Assembly: GCA_002710495.1 (NCBI GenBank)
Contig: PAKE01000015.1
Span: 13,528 to 32,900, forward strand
DNA from: Flavobacteriales bacterium
GTDB lineage: Bacteria; Bacteroidota; Bacteroidia; Flavobacteriales; BACL11
Length of the DNA stretch: 19,373 bases
Direction: 5' to 3'
A program made the translations under genes and the position numbers. Within the stretch, counting starts at the first letter, position 1, and every line of letters begins with the position of its first letter. The notes below the pieces were generated by a model. That model was not told the origin of the DNA and searched no databases. It saw nothing but the letters and a program-made list of their open reading frames with translations. Shown here piece by piece: positions 1 to 7,248 of this stretch.

Positions 1-140
1 CCAATCATTTTAAGGGTCCATAGAACCAAAAAGGTGAAAATAATAAGCATGTAAAAATAGTTAATGTAGTCACCAAATAATGGCATTATTTCAAAAATTG
101 ACTCAAAGAAATCTCCAATTGCATAAAATATTTTGTTCAT
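1..140 (-). CDS. Small membrane protein, DUF6341-like, C-terminus outside window
   Basis: Read on the minus strand from an ATG at 140, this frame stays open to the window edge (46 codons) and encodes MNKIFYAIGDFFESIFEIMP, then an acidic and aromatic stretch, then a hydrophobic segment (about residues 29-44, rich in F, I, L and V with a W) that is probably one membrane helix. The short amphipathic start followed by a single helix fits the small DUF6341-like proteins I recall near the DUF6427 gene in Flavobacteriia, but I can match only the general pattern. A TAnnTTTG element lies 23 bp upstream, supporting a real gene. Function unknown; the 3' end is cut by the window. Confidence 0.55.
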   Translation of the reverse strand, partial: MNKIFYAIGDFFESIFEIMPLFGDYINYFYMLIIFTFLVLWTLKMI

Positions 141-162
141 ATTTTTTATATTAATTGAGGTG

Positions 163-170
163 CAAAACTA
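163..170 (-). promoter_or_regulatory. Candidate -7 promoter element for the small membrane protein
   Basis: On the minus strand the sequence TAGTTTTG, followed by C, matches the Bacteroidota -7 consensus TAnnTTTG exactly. The predicted transcription start would leave a leader of about 17 nt before the ATG at 140. No TTG was found at the right distance for a -33 element. Confidence 0.45.
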
Positions 171-188
171 AAATAATTTTAAGAATAA

Positions 189-1127
189 ATGATTCTAAAA
201 CACTTAAAAAATAGTCATTCATACTTAATAGTTGCTTTAATGCTATTTAGCTTGTTTTTCTTCATGCCATCTTATTTCTTTTTAGAATCAAAAAACTCTG
301 ATAATATTTCCCCCTTTTTTTCGGTTTTCATCGTATCATTATCCTTTTTACTCACCACTCTTTTTGCTACATCATTAAATAATCTTATTTATGAAAAAGA
401 TGTAATTAAAAAACCAAACTTTGTTTTATCTTTTGTCTTTTTACTCCTAAATACTCCATTTGTAATAAATTACAAAATGATGATTTTTTTATTTTTTTTA
501 TTATTCTTTCTAAATAATTTACTTAAACTATATAAACAAAAACAACCATACTCAATTGTGTTTAATGCGGGCACTATTTTATCACTATTATCTTTATATA
601 TACCGCATACTCTAGTTTTGTTCCCTCTCATTATTTTAGCTACATTAGTTTTCAGAAATATTGATTGGAGGGTTATTTCTATCTCCTTACTTTCTCTTCT
701 TGTTCCTTATTTTTTTGTTTGGACTTATCAATTATTCTTCCATCAAAAATTATTATTCCCTACATTTAACTTTAATTATATTTTAATAAATTTTAATTTT
801 AGTTCTTATCCTCTTCATCATCAAATATGGTTTTCTGTATTAGCTATAGTGTTTTTGTTTTCTGTTTTCGAGCTTTTCAGATGGATGTATAAGAAAAGTA
901 TTAGAAGCCGAGAGTCTTTCACTATTATTATATTTTTTCTTCTGATAAGTGTTCTTATCTTTCTTTTCACAGAGAACACAGAATCAGTATTTTTAGCATT
1001 TATTCCATTAAGTATTATTATCGCCAACTTTTTTGTTTATTATAAGAAAAGTCGTTTGTCAGAATTTATATTTATATTGTTCTTTTTTAGTTCTGTTTTT
1101 TGTCGACTATCAATGATTAATATGTAA
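189..1127 (+). CDS. Multi-spanning membrane protein, DUF6427-like
   Basis: A 312-residue, strongly hydrophobic protein with about eight to ten predicted membrane segments, separated by short basic loops such as YKQKQ and RSRES. There is no signal peptide cleavage site and no obvious catalytic motif. The start NSHSYLIVALMLF, the size and the topology match the DUF6427 family of Flavobacteriia, whose role is unknown to me; in relatives it is often near upp, purD and a DUF6341 gene. Here it diverges from the small DUF6341-like gene with a 48-bp gap, and purQ starts 25 bp after its stop. The stop codon TAA is part of the likely purQ promoter. The family name comes from memory of the pattern; the membrane character is directly visible. 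Confidence 0.7.
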   Translation: MILKHLKNSHSYLIVALMLFSLFFFMPSYFFLESKNSDNISPFFSVFIVSLSFLLTTLFATSLNNLIYEKDVIKKPNFVLSFVFLLLNTPFVINYKMMIFLFFLLFFLNNLLKLYKQKQPYSIVFNAGTILSLLSLYIPHTLVLFPLIILATLVFRNIDWRVISISLLSLLVPYFFVWTYQLFFHQKLLFPTFNFNYILINFNFSSYPLHHQIWFSVLAIVFLFSVFELFRWMYKKSIRSRESFTIIIFFLLISVLIFLFTENTESVFLAFIPLSIIIANFFVYYKKSRLSEFIFILFFFSSVFCRLSMINM

Positions 1128-1132
1128 TTTTG
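1125..1132 (+). promoter_or_regulatory. Candidate purQ promoter, -7 element
   Basis: TAATTTTG followed by C is an exact TAnnTTTG match 21 bp before the purQ ATG. A TTTG ending at 1102 lies 22 bp upstream, within the 17-23 bp spacing known for flavobacterial -33 (TTG) elements. This is the only promoter in the window for which I see both elements. It overlaps the stop codon of the preceding gene. Confidence 0.55.
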
Positions 1133-1152
1133 CACAACAAAATTTATTAAAT

Positions 1153-1842
1153 ATGAAATTTGGAGTTGTTGTTTTCCCAGGATCGAATTGCGATATGGAC
1201 ATGGTTTATGTTATTGAAACTATTATGAAACAAGAGGTTGTAAAGTTATGGCATAAAGATACCGATTTGCAAAATTGTGATTTTATAATCCTCCCTGGAG
1301 GTTTTTCTTACGGAGATTACTTAAGATCTGGATCAATTGCAAACTACTCTCCGATTATGGGTAAGGTTGTAGAACATTCAAATAAGGGAGGATATGTAAT
1401 GGGTATTTGCAACGGATTTCAGATTTTATGTGAATCAGGTCTTTTGCCTGGGGCATTATTGCATAATACTAATCATAAATTTATTTGTAAAAATATTCAT
1501 CTGAAGCCAATTTCAAAAAATACATTAGTTACTAATCAATATTCTGACGAGGCAATTAAAATTCCTATTGCACATGGAGAGGGAAGATTTTATGCAGATG
1601 AAAAAACATTAAATAAATTAATAGAAAATGACCAAATATTGTTTAAATATTCTGATGAAAAGGGAAACATTACAAAAGAAACGAATCCAAATGGTTCTAT
1701 ATTAAATATTGCGGGAATCTGTAATAATAACAGAAATGTATTTGGTATGATGCCTCATCCAGAACGAGCTGCAGATACAGAATTAAATAATACCGATGGA
1801 AAAACATTATTTGACAGTGTTTTAAATGAAGTTTTATCATAG
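1153..1842 (+). CDS. purQ: Phosphoribosylformylglycinamidine synthase, glutaminase subunit PurQ
   Basis: PurQ is the glutamine amidotransferase part of FGAM synthase, step four of de novo purine synthesis: it releases ammonia from glutamine for PurL, which converts FGAR to FGAM. The 229 residues match the stand-alone PurQ size. Visible class I amidotransferase features are the N-terminal GVVVFPGSNCD, LPGGFSYGDYLR (residues 47-58), the nucleophile elbow GICNGFQ with Cys86, and the HPER motif giving His202 and Glu204 of the catalytic triad. Stand-alone PurQ normally works with a short PurL and PurS, so these are expected elsewhere in the genome (inference); neither is here. It probably has its own promoter at 1125-1132. 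Confidence 0.96.
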   Translation: MKFGVVVFPGSNCDMDMVYVIETIMKQEVVKLWHKDTDLQNCDFIILPGGFSYGDYLRSGSIANYSPIMGKVVEHSNKGGYVMGICNGFQILCESGLLPGALLHNTNHKFICKNIHLKPISKNTLVTNQYSDEAIKIPIAHGEGRFYADEKTLNKLIENDQILFKYSDEKGNITKETNPNGSILNIAGICNNNRNVFGMMPHPERAADTELNNTDGKTLFDSVLNEVLS

Positions 1843-1889
1843 TTTGTTAAAAACTTTATTTTGCAATTTTTTTTTACACATTGTTTTAT

Positions 1890-1909
1890 AAATTCATTTT
1901 CCTGAATTT
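1890..1909. repeat. Inverted repeat, 7-bp arms
   Basis: Arms AAATTCA (1890-1896) and TGAATTT (1903-1909) are perfect reverse complements around a six-base centre. No T tract follows, so it does not look like an intrinsic terminator. Role unknown; in AT-rich DNA a match of this length could arise by chance. Confidence 0.4.
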
Positions 1910-1944
1910 CAACAACTTATAATTATTAGTAATTTTTGAAAATA

Positions 1945-1965
1945 TTTATACTAATCTAGTATAAA
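1945..1965. promoter_or_regulatory. Perfect 9-bp inverted repeat upstream of nrdB, candidate operator
   Basis: TTTATACTA (1945-1953) and TAGTATAAA (1957-1965) are perfect reverse complements separated by ATC. With one bulged base the symmetry extends outward to AATATT on both sides. Its inner ATACTA/TAGTAT half sites slightly recall, but do not match, the 16-bp NrdR box. A transcription factor operator is the simplest reading; the binding protein is unknown. Confidence 0.4.
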
Positions 1966-2165
1966 ATATTTATAAGTTTTTGTTAAGAAAAATGTTAGTA
2001 ATTGATAATACAGGCGTGTAAAATGAGTAATAATATTTTTAAAATTGTAGACACAAAAGTAACAGGAATTTAATTTCTAAAAATTATCCATTTGCTTATC
2101 TGAGACTATAATCAAAGAAGCTTATGCAGGATTACGTATATAGAACTTGTTAAATTACTGTCTAC

Positions 2166-2179
2166 TTATTGATCAATAA
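2166..2179. promoter_or_regulatory. Perfect 14-bp palindrome just before nrdB
   Basis: TTATTGATCAATAA is an uninterrupted perfect palindrome ending 14 bp before the nrdB ATG, a place where a bound repressor would block transcription start or early elongation. It lacks the four-base spacer of an FNR site (TTGAT-N4-ATCAA), so it is not an ordinary FNR/CRP box. Confidence 0.4.
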
Positions 2180-2193
2180 AATAAATTATAATT

Positions 2194-3468
2194 ATGCATA
2201 TTGAAGAAATTTTTAAAAGAAATCACAAGAAGAAGAGATTTAAAATTGAAAAAATCAGTGAAGCGGTATTAAAAGCTATGAAATCTGTTAAAGAAGGCGG
2301 GGAGGGGGACGCCGAAAAAATTTCTAAACAAGTCTGTGATGTTTTATTAGAGAGAAAAGAAAAGATTCCCTACTATGTTCCTAATGTAGAGGAAATACAA
2401 GACTTGGTAGAAAAAACACTTATGAAAAGTGAGTTTTTAGAAGTTGCAAAAGCATATATACTTTATAGAAACATTCAAACCAAAAAACGAGAAAGAAATA
2501 TATTTGAGAAAAGAATTTCTCTAAAGCCTTATGAATATCCTCAACTGTATGAATATGTCCCTGCAATTAGACACTCATACTGGATTCACTCTGAATTTAA
2601 CTTTACGAGCGATATACAGGACTTTAAAACCCATCTTTCTGAGACAGAAAAAAGCGCGATTAAAAATGCCATGCTAGCGATTTCTCAAATTGAAGTTGCG
2701 GTAAAAAGTTTTTGGGGAGATATGTATCATAAAATACCCAAGCCCGAAGTTGGAGCTGTAGGAGCTACTTTTGCGGAAAGTGAGGTAAGACATACTGACG
2801 CGTATTCACATTTGTTAGAAATCTTAGGACTAAACAATGAGTTTAAAAACTTAAAAAAGAATCCTGTCATAATGAAAAGAGTTAGGTACCTAGATTCCTC
2901 ATTAAACAGTGCAAAAAGTGAAAGTAAAAAAGATTATGCTGAATCAGTTTTGCTATTTTCTCTGTTTATTGAACACGTCTCTTTGTTTTCACAATTTTTA
3001 ATAATAATGGCGTTTAACAAACATAAAAACATGTTAAAGGGGATCTCTAATGTAGTAGAAGCTACTTCAAAAGAAGAGCAGATACATGGAGACTTTGGTA
3101 TTGAATTAATAAACATAATAAAGTCTGAAAACCCTGAATGGTTTAACGCAGATTATGTAAACAGAATTAAAAACATGTGCATAGACGCTTATGCAGCCGA
3201 GAGCGCGATCATAGATTGGATTTTTGAAAAGGGAGAGCTAGATTTTTTACCAAAAAAACAAGTTAAAGAATTTATTAAAGATCGTTTTAATCGGTCTTTA
3301 ACAAGCATAGGGGTAGGCCAAGTCTTTGAAACAGATTCAAATTTGTTAAGTGGAACGGAATGGTTTAATGATGAAATTATTGGCACTAAGCATGGAGACT
3401 TTTTTGTTAAAAGGTCAATCAACTACAGTAAAAGAACACAAAGTATAACAGCGCAAGACTTATTTTAA
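2194..3468 (+). CDS. nrdB: Class I ribonucleotide reductase, radical subunit NrdB with N-terminal ATP-cone
   Basis: This is the metal-binding radical-generating subunit, which supplies the radical to NrdA for reduction of ribonucleoside diphosphates. The ferritin-like core starts near residue 105. Visible metal ligands and partners are Glu197 and His200 (ESEVRH), Tyr204 four residues after that His (the place of the E. coli radical Tyr122), Glu260 (FIEHVSLF) and Glu295/His298 (KEEQIH); Asp140 is the probable first carboxylate. Residues 1 to about 100 are unusual: KRNHKKKRFKIEKISEAVLK and the following helices look like an ATP-cone, which is normally at the N-terminus of NrdA. This arrangement is known from the flavobacterium Leeuwenhoekiella blandensis, where ATP/dATP control the enzyme through NrdB and the cofactor is dimanganese (class Id). 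At 424 residues it is longer than a plain NrdB by one ATP-cone. nrdA follows after 4 nt. Confidence 0.93.
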   Translation: MHIEEIFKRNHKKKRFKIEKISEAVLKAMKSVKEGGEGDAEKISKQVCDVLLERKEKIPYYVPNVEEIQDLVEKTLMKSEFLEVAKAYILYRNIQTKKRERNIFEKRISLKPYEYPQLYEYVPAIRHSYWIHSEFNFTSDIQDFKTHLSETEKSAIKNAMLAISQIEVAVKSFWGDMYHKIPKPEVGAVGATFAESEVRHTDAYSHLLEILGLNNEFKNLKKNPVIMKRVRYLDSSLNSAKSESKKDYAESVLLFSLFIEHVSLFSQFLIIMAFNKHKNMLKGISNVVEATSKEEQIHGDFGIELINIIKSENPEWFNADYVNRIKNMCIDAYAAESAIIDWIFEKGELDFLPKKQVKEFIKDRFNRSLTSIGVGQVFETDSNLLSGTEWFNDEIIGTKHGDFFVKRSINYSKRTQSITAQDLF

Positions 3469-3472
3469 AAAC

Positions 3473-5269
3473 ATGAATGAAACAAAGAAAGATTTATCAC
3501 TAAAAAAGAAATTAGATAATAGCCCAATATCTATAAATAAAAACATAGAGAGAAAAGAAGAAAACTCTTATAGTAGTTCTCAAGATAAGAATGAAAGTTT
3601 TCAATGGCTAACAGAACACAGCAGAAAATTCCTGTCAGCAGGCTATATTCCAAAAGGAGGGTCTCCCGAAAAAAGAATAAGAGAAATTGGAAATCGAGCG
3701 GAAGAAATATTAGGGATTAATGGTTTTAGTGACAAGTTTTATAAGTATATGGAGCTCGGATATTATTCATTATCATCTCCTGTTTGGTCTAATTTTGGAA
3801 AGAAAAGAGGGCTTCCTATTAGTTGTTTTGGATCGAATATTTCTGACGACATGGGGAATATTTTGTATACTCAATCTGAAGTTGGGATGATGTCAAAGTT
3901 AGGAGGAGGGACCTCCGGTTATTTTGGCCATATTAGGCCTCGTGGAGCGGGAGTAAAAAACAACGGAGAAGCTTCTGGAGCCGTTCATATTATGAAGTTA
4001 TTTGAAACAATGGTTGACGTGGTAAGTCAAGGCTCCGTCCGCAGAGGAAGATTTTCTCCATATCTGCCAATTGAACATAAGGACATATCCGAATTCTTAG
4101 ATATTGGAACTGAAGGAAATCCGATACAAGAGCTAACTCATGGTGTTACAGTTACAAACAGCTGGATGCAAGAAATGATAGATGGGGATATGGAAAAACG
4201 TAGTATATGGGCAAAAGTTTTACAAAGAAGAGGTGAAATTGGATATCCATATATCTTTTTTAAAGACAACGCAAATAATGGAGCTCCGGAAGTTTATCAA
4301 AAAAATAATCACAGCATTAATGCAAGTAACTTGTGTACTGAAATTATGCTCCCTACAAATGATCGTTGGTCTTTTGTGTGCTGTCTATCTTCAATTAATG
4401 TGTTACATTATGATAAATGGAAAGATACTGACGCTGTCGAAACAATGATCTATTTTTTAGACGCTGTAATTACAGAATTTGTGGAAAAACTAAATGTTTA
4501 TAAGGATTCTATGGATCTAGACGACAAACAAACATTTTTATTTATGGAAAGAGCTTATAACTTTGCTAAGGAACACAGAGCTCTTGGGCTTGGAGTGCTA
4601 GGATGGCATTCATTATTACAGTCTAAAATGCTCGCCTTTAATAGCCAAGAAGCTTACTACCTTAATACTGAAATATTCAAGACCATAAAAAACAAATCCT
4701 ATAAAGCGTCAGCGAATCTAGCACAGGAGTTTGGAGAGCCAAAAGCACTAAAAGGATTAGGCCGAAGAAACACTACTCTAAACGCTGTTGCACCAACCAC
4801 ATCCTCTGCTTTTATACTTGGTCAAGTTTCACAAGGGATAGAGCCAATTTGGTCTAATGTTTACGTTAAAGACATTGCTAAAACTAAAACAACAATTAAA
4901 AACCCCTTCTTAATCAAGTTATTAGAAATTAAAGGCCAAAACAATAAAGATGTTTGGGACAGTATTAGAGATAGAGATGGGTCAGTACAGCATTTAGACT
5001 TTTTGTCAAAAGAAGAGAAAAATGTATTTAAAACATATTGCGAAATTGATCAGATGGATATAATATACCAGGCTGCAAATAGACAAAACTATATTGATCA
5101 AGGACAGTCTCTTAATCTGATGATTCACCCAAATACGCCAGCAAAAGAAATTAACAAAATTTATATTAAAGCTTGGGAGCTAGGATTAAAGTCTCTTTAT
5201 TACCAGCACAGTATGAACGCAGCCCAACAGTTTAAACAGAAGAAAGAATGCGCTAGCTGCGAAGCATGA
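3473..5269 (+). CDS. nrdA: Class I ribonucleotide reductase, catalytic subunit NrdA lacking an ATP-cone
   Basis: The catalytic subunit that reduces NDPs to dNDPs. Active-site residues are clear: Cys118 (PISCFGSN), the NLCTE motif with Asn286, Cys288 (thiyl radical) and Glu290, Cys303 (VCCLSS) as partner of Cys118, the radical-transfer pair Tyr576-Tyr577, and the C-terminal CASC (Cys593, Cys596) that re-reduces the active site. At 598 residues it is much shorter than NrdA with an ATP-cone (about 750-850). The catalytic fold begins around residue 44 with FQWLTEHSRKFL. The first ~42 residues are Lys, Ser, Asn and Glu rich, probably disordered, and do not resemble an ATP-cone. Together with the cone on NrdB this suggests that allosteric on/off control has moved to the partner subunit. 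Cotranscribed with nrdB. Confidence 0.95.
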   Translation: MNETKKDLSLKKKLDNSPISINKNIERKEENSYSSSQDKNESFQWLTEHSRKFLSAGYIPKGGSPEKRIREIGNRAEEILGINGFSDKFYKYMELGYYSLSSPVWSNFGKKRGLPISCFGSNISDDMGNILYTQSEVGMMSKLGGGTSGYFGHIRPRGAGVKNNGEASGAVHIMKLFETMVDVVSQGSVRRGRFSPYLPIEHKDISEFLDIGTEGNPIQELTHGVTVTNSWMQEMIDGDMEKRSIWAKVLQRRGEIGYPYIFFKDNANNGAPEVYQKNNHSINASNLCTEIMLPTNDRWSFVCCLSSINVLHYDKWKDTDAVETMIYFLDAVITEFVEKLNVYKDSMDLDDKQTFLFMERAYNFAKEHRALGLGVLGWHSLLQSKMLAFNSQEAYYLNTEIFKTIKNKSYKASANLAQEFGEPKALKGLGRRNTTLNAVAPTTSSAFILGQVSQGIEPIWSNVYVKDIAKTKTTIKNPFLIKLLEIKGQNNKDVWDSIRDRDGSVQHLDFLSKEEKNVFKTYCEIDQMDIIYQAANRQNYIDQGQSLNLMIHPNTPAKEINKIYIKAWELGLKSLYYQHSMNAAQQFKQKKECASCEA

Positions 5270-5303
5270 CAAAAGCAGGAAAAAATATATAGCTTCCTTA
5301 TTT

Positions 5304-5311
5304 TAGATTTG
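5304..5311 (+). promoter_or_regulatory. Candidate -7 promoter element for the lipoprotein gene
   Basis: TAGATTTG matches TAnnTTTG exactly. It lies 22 bp before the ATG at 5333 and 10 bp before the ATG at 5321. It argues against a TTG start at 5309, which falls inside the element. No -33 TTG is visible. Confidence 0.4.
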
Positions 5312-5332
5312 ATTAATCGTATGTTTTTGGGG

Positions 5333-6373
5333 ATGAAATACTGTATAATATTTGTTTTATCATTATTATGGATTGGGTGCGCAAACATTGTTCCTCCCTC
5401 TGGAGGACCACAAGATAAAGAAATGCCAACTCTAATTAGCTCTTTATCGAAATTTAATGAAGATTATTCTGAAAAAAACATCATTTTTGAATTTAATGAA
5501 AAAATTCAGGAACATCTTTTTGTGGGAAATTTTTATTGCTCCCCTCCCTTAAAAGAAGTCTCACATAAGGTTAATGGAAAAGAGATATACATTACAATTA
5601 CAGACACCCTTTCCAATGATTTAAAATATATTATTAGTTTGAATAATTGTATAAAAGATATTACAGAGGGTAATGTATTAGAAGAATTAGAATATATTAT
5701 CCCACCAAAAGATACTACACTTAATTTTTATTATCTAAACGCAAAAATTGAAAACGCATTAACAAAAGAAAATGAAAATAATCATTGGGTTTTGTTGTAT
5801 AATAGTGATGTCCCAGACTCTTTAATTTTTAAAATTACTCCGAATTATGTAAGCAAAACCAATAAAAGTGGTTTTGCAAATTTTAATAACTTAATAAAAG
5901 GAAGTTATAAAATAACAAGCCTTTCTGGAGACGATTATATTTACCATGAAGATGATATTATTTCTTTTTCTGATCAATTAATAAGAGCTGGAACAGATAC
6001 TACAATCGACCTATTTACTTTTGATCCAATATATAAAATTGATTCTATAGAAATTATAAAAGACACAACTATTACTACGGGTGGCAGCCTAACCTTAAAA
6101 TCTGATTTTAGTGGAAATACAATTGTACAACTACTAAAAGGAAGCAAAGTTTATATTCAAGAAAAATTTGAAAGTAATACAGATTTTACTTTGAAAAATA
6201 TCCCCACAGGAGAATATACTTTAAGAGCTTGGGGGGATAAAAATGGAAATACTTTATGGGATAGTGGAAGCTGGATAGAAAAAAGACAAACGGAAAAAAT
6301 GCGTTATTATTCTGAGAAAATAACTGTCCGTGAAAATTGGAATTTAGAATTAGAGTGGTTTATTGAAGAGTAA
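5333..6373 (+). CDS. Lipoprotein with N-terminal Ig-like (Big_5-type) domain
   Basis: With the ATG at 5333 the protein (346 residues) begins MKYCIIFVLSLLWIGC, a lipoprotein signal peptide with the lipid-bearing cysteine at residue 16; the lipobox is slightly degenerate because Trp is at -3. ATG 5321 is the alternative start. The mature part begins ANIVPPSGGPQDKEMPTLI, the opening typical of Bacteroidota lipoproteins annotated as Ig-like domain-containing (Big_5/SbsA Ig-like), followed by beta-rich sequence (NIIFEFNEKIQ) and near the end a GEYTLRAWGDKNGN segment typical of the same proteins. Likely anchored to a membrane facing the periplasm; its exact role is unknown to me. Its 3' end overlaps the end of the opposing nitrilase gene by 14 bp. 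Confidence 0.8.
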   Translation: MKYCIIFVLSLLWIGCANIVPPSGGPQDKEMPTLISSLSKFNEDYSEKNIIFEFNEKIQEHLFVGNFYCSPPLKEVSHKVNGKEIYITITDTLSNDLKYIISLNNCIKDITEGNVLEELEYIIPPKDTTLNFYYLNAKIENALTKENENNHWVLLYNSDVPDSLIFKITPNYVSKTNKSGFANFNNLIKGSYKITSLSGDDYIYHEDDIISFSDQLIRAGTDTTIDLFTFDPIYKIDSIEIIKDTTITTGGSLTLKSDFSGNTIVQLLKGSKVYIQEKFESNTDFTLKNIPTGEYTLRAWGDKNGNTLWDSGSWIEKRQTEKMRYYSEKITVRENWNLELEWFIEE

Positions 6374-7136
6374 AATCATCTCTATCTTGCAAGAAATTCA
6401 TTTGTCTTCTTTTTAATTTCAAATCATCTAAGCTTAAAGAAATTTGTAGAACTGCTTCTGTATTGTCTGTTGCAGAAATTATCTCTTTGCCAAAGGAATC
6501 AAACACTTTACTGTGTCCGTTAAAAAGAGCTCCGTTTCCGTCCTCTCCTACTCTATTTACTCCAATAGTATAACATTGATTTTCTATGGAACGAGCCTTT
6601 AATAGGGAACCCCAAGCATCAATTCGTTTTACAGGCCAGTTTGCTAAATAAATAAGTATATCATAATCGACATTATTACGACAAAAAACCGGAAAACGCA
6701 AATCATAACAAATAAGTGGACATATTTTCCATCCCTGTTCATCTATAATTAATCTTTCTTGTCCTTTTGAAATATATCTTTGCTCATTTATCAGTGAAAA
6801 TAAATGATATTTATCATAAGTTAGCGTTTCACCGCTTACAGAAACCCAAACTAATCGATTAAAAACTTTATGGTTTTCAACTATCATTAATGTTCCTGCA
6901 ACAGAACAATTATTTTGTTTAGACAATTCCTTCATCCAATTTACCGTTTTCCCATTCATAGATTCAGATAAAGAAGTGTCCGCAGGACAAAACCCTGTAT
7001 TAAACATTTCGGGTAGCAATATAATATCTGTTTTCTGAATTTTTTCTAGCAAATCATTAAGATGACTGAAATTTTTCTCTTTTCCCTTCCAAAAAATGTT
7101 AGATTGGACTAACGTAATATTTAAATTATTATTCAC
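6360..7136 (-). CDS. Nitrilase-family amidohydrolase, omega-amidase (YafV/NIT2)-like, GTG start
   Basis: A 258-residue carbon-nitrogen hydrolase with the full Glu-Lys-Cys catalytic set: Glu43 (LLPEMFNTGF), Lys109 (YDKYHLF) and Cys143 (ICYDLRFP). The Met-Phe after the Glu, the ICYDLRFP motif and the length point to the YafV/NIT2 branch, which hydrolyses 2-oxoglutaramate or 2-oxosuccinamate to the 2-oxoacid and ammonia. The start is a GTG at 7136: an in-frame TAG lies three codons upstream, and the second residue onward (NNNLNITLVQSNIFW) already matches the family's first beta strand. It lies downstream of sdhB on the same strand with a 112-bp gap; cotranscription is uncertain. It converges on the lipoprotein gene. 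The substrate is inferred. Confidence 0.88.
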   Translation of the reverse strand: MNNNLNITLVQSNIFWKGKEKNFSHLNDLLEKIQKTDIILLPEMFNTGFCPADTSLSESMNGKTVNWMKELSKQNNCSVAGTLMIVENHKVFNRLVWVSVSGETLTYDKYHLFSLINEQRYISKGQERLIIDEQGWKICPLICYDLRFPVFCRNNVDYDILIYLANWPVKRIDAWGSLLKARSIENQCYTIGVNRVGEDGNGALFNGHSKVFDSFGKEIISATDNTEAVLQISLSLDDLKLKRRQMNFLQDRDDFTLQ

Positions 7137-7248
7137 TACAAACTAAATGGTTATTGGGTCAATAAAAAGCACTAAATATCTGAATGGAAAACTTAAAATA
7201 TTTGACATCTTTTGTTATGAATAAATAAAATATATTCTGATTATTGCG

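Larger units (their letters stand above)
1843..2193. other. Gene-free leader between purQ and nrdB
   Basis: No credible gene is present in these 351 bases. After the purQ stop there is a weak AT-only inverted repeat (AAGTTTT 1829-1835 with AAAACTT 1850-1856) and then a T9 tract at 1867-1875, which could terminate purQ transcription, although the T tract is 10 nt from the stem. Further on are three dyads (1890-1909, 1945-1965, 2166-2179). No exact TAnnTTTG was found, so the nrdB promoter is not located. I saw no cobalamin riboswitch-like conserved box and no clear NrdR box pair. Confidence 0.6.

Noticed and set aside
2023..2073. 16-codon frame MSNNIFKIVDTKVTGI upstream of nrdB
   Set aside because: Too short, not recognised, and without a promoter element or any link to a regulatory structure; a leader peptide is possible but unsupported.
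1843..2193. Cobalamin riboswitch or NrdR boxes controlling nrdB
   Set aside because: No riboswitch conserved box could be found, and the dyads differ from the NrdR consensus in spacing and bases.
5309..5332. TTG start for the lipoprotein at 5309
   Set aside because: The TTG lies inside the candidate -7 element TAGATTTG, and starting at ATG 5333 gives a compact lipoprotein signal peptide ending at the cysteine.
7137..7248. Terminator or promoter between sdhB and the amidase gene
   Set aside because: No stable hairpin was found. The closest promoter-like sequence, TTAGTTTG at 7139-7146 on the minus strand, has one mismatch and would start transcription at or inside the start codon.
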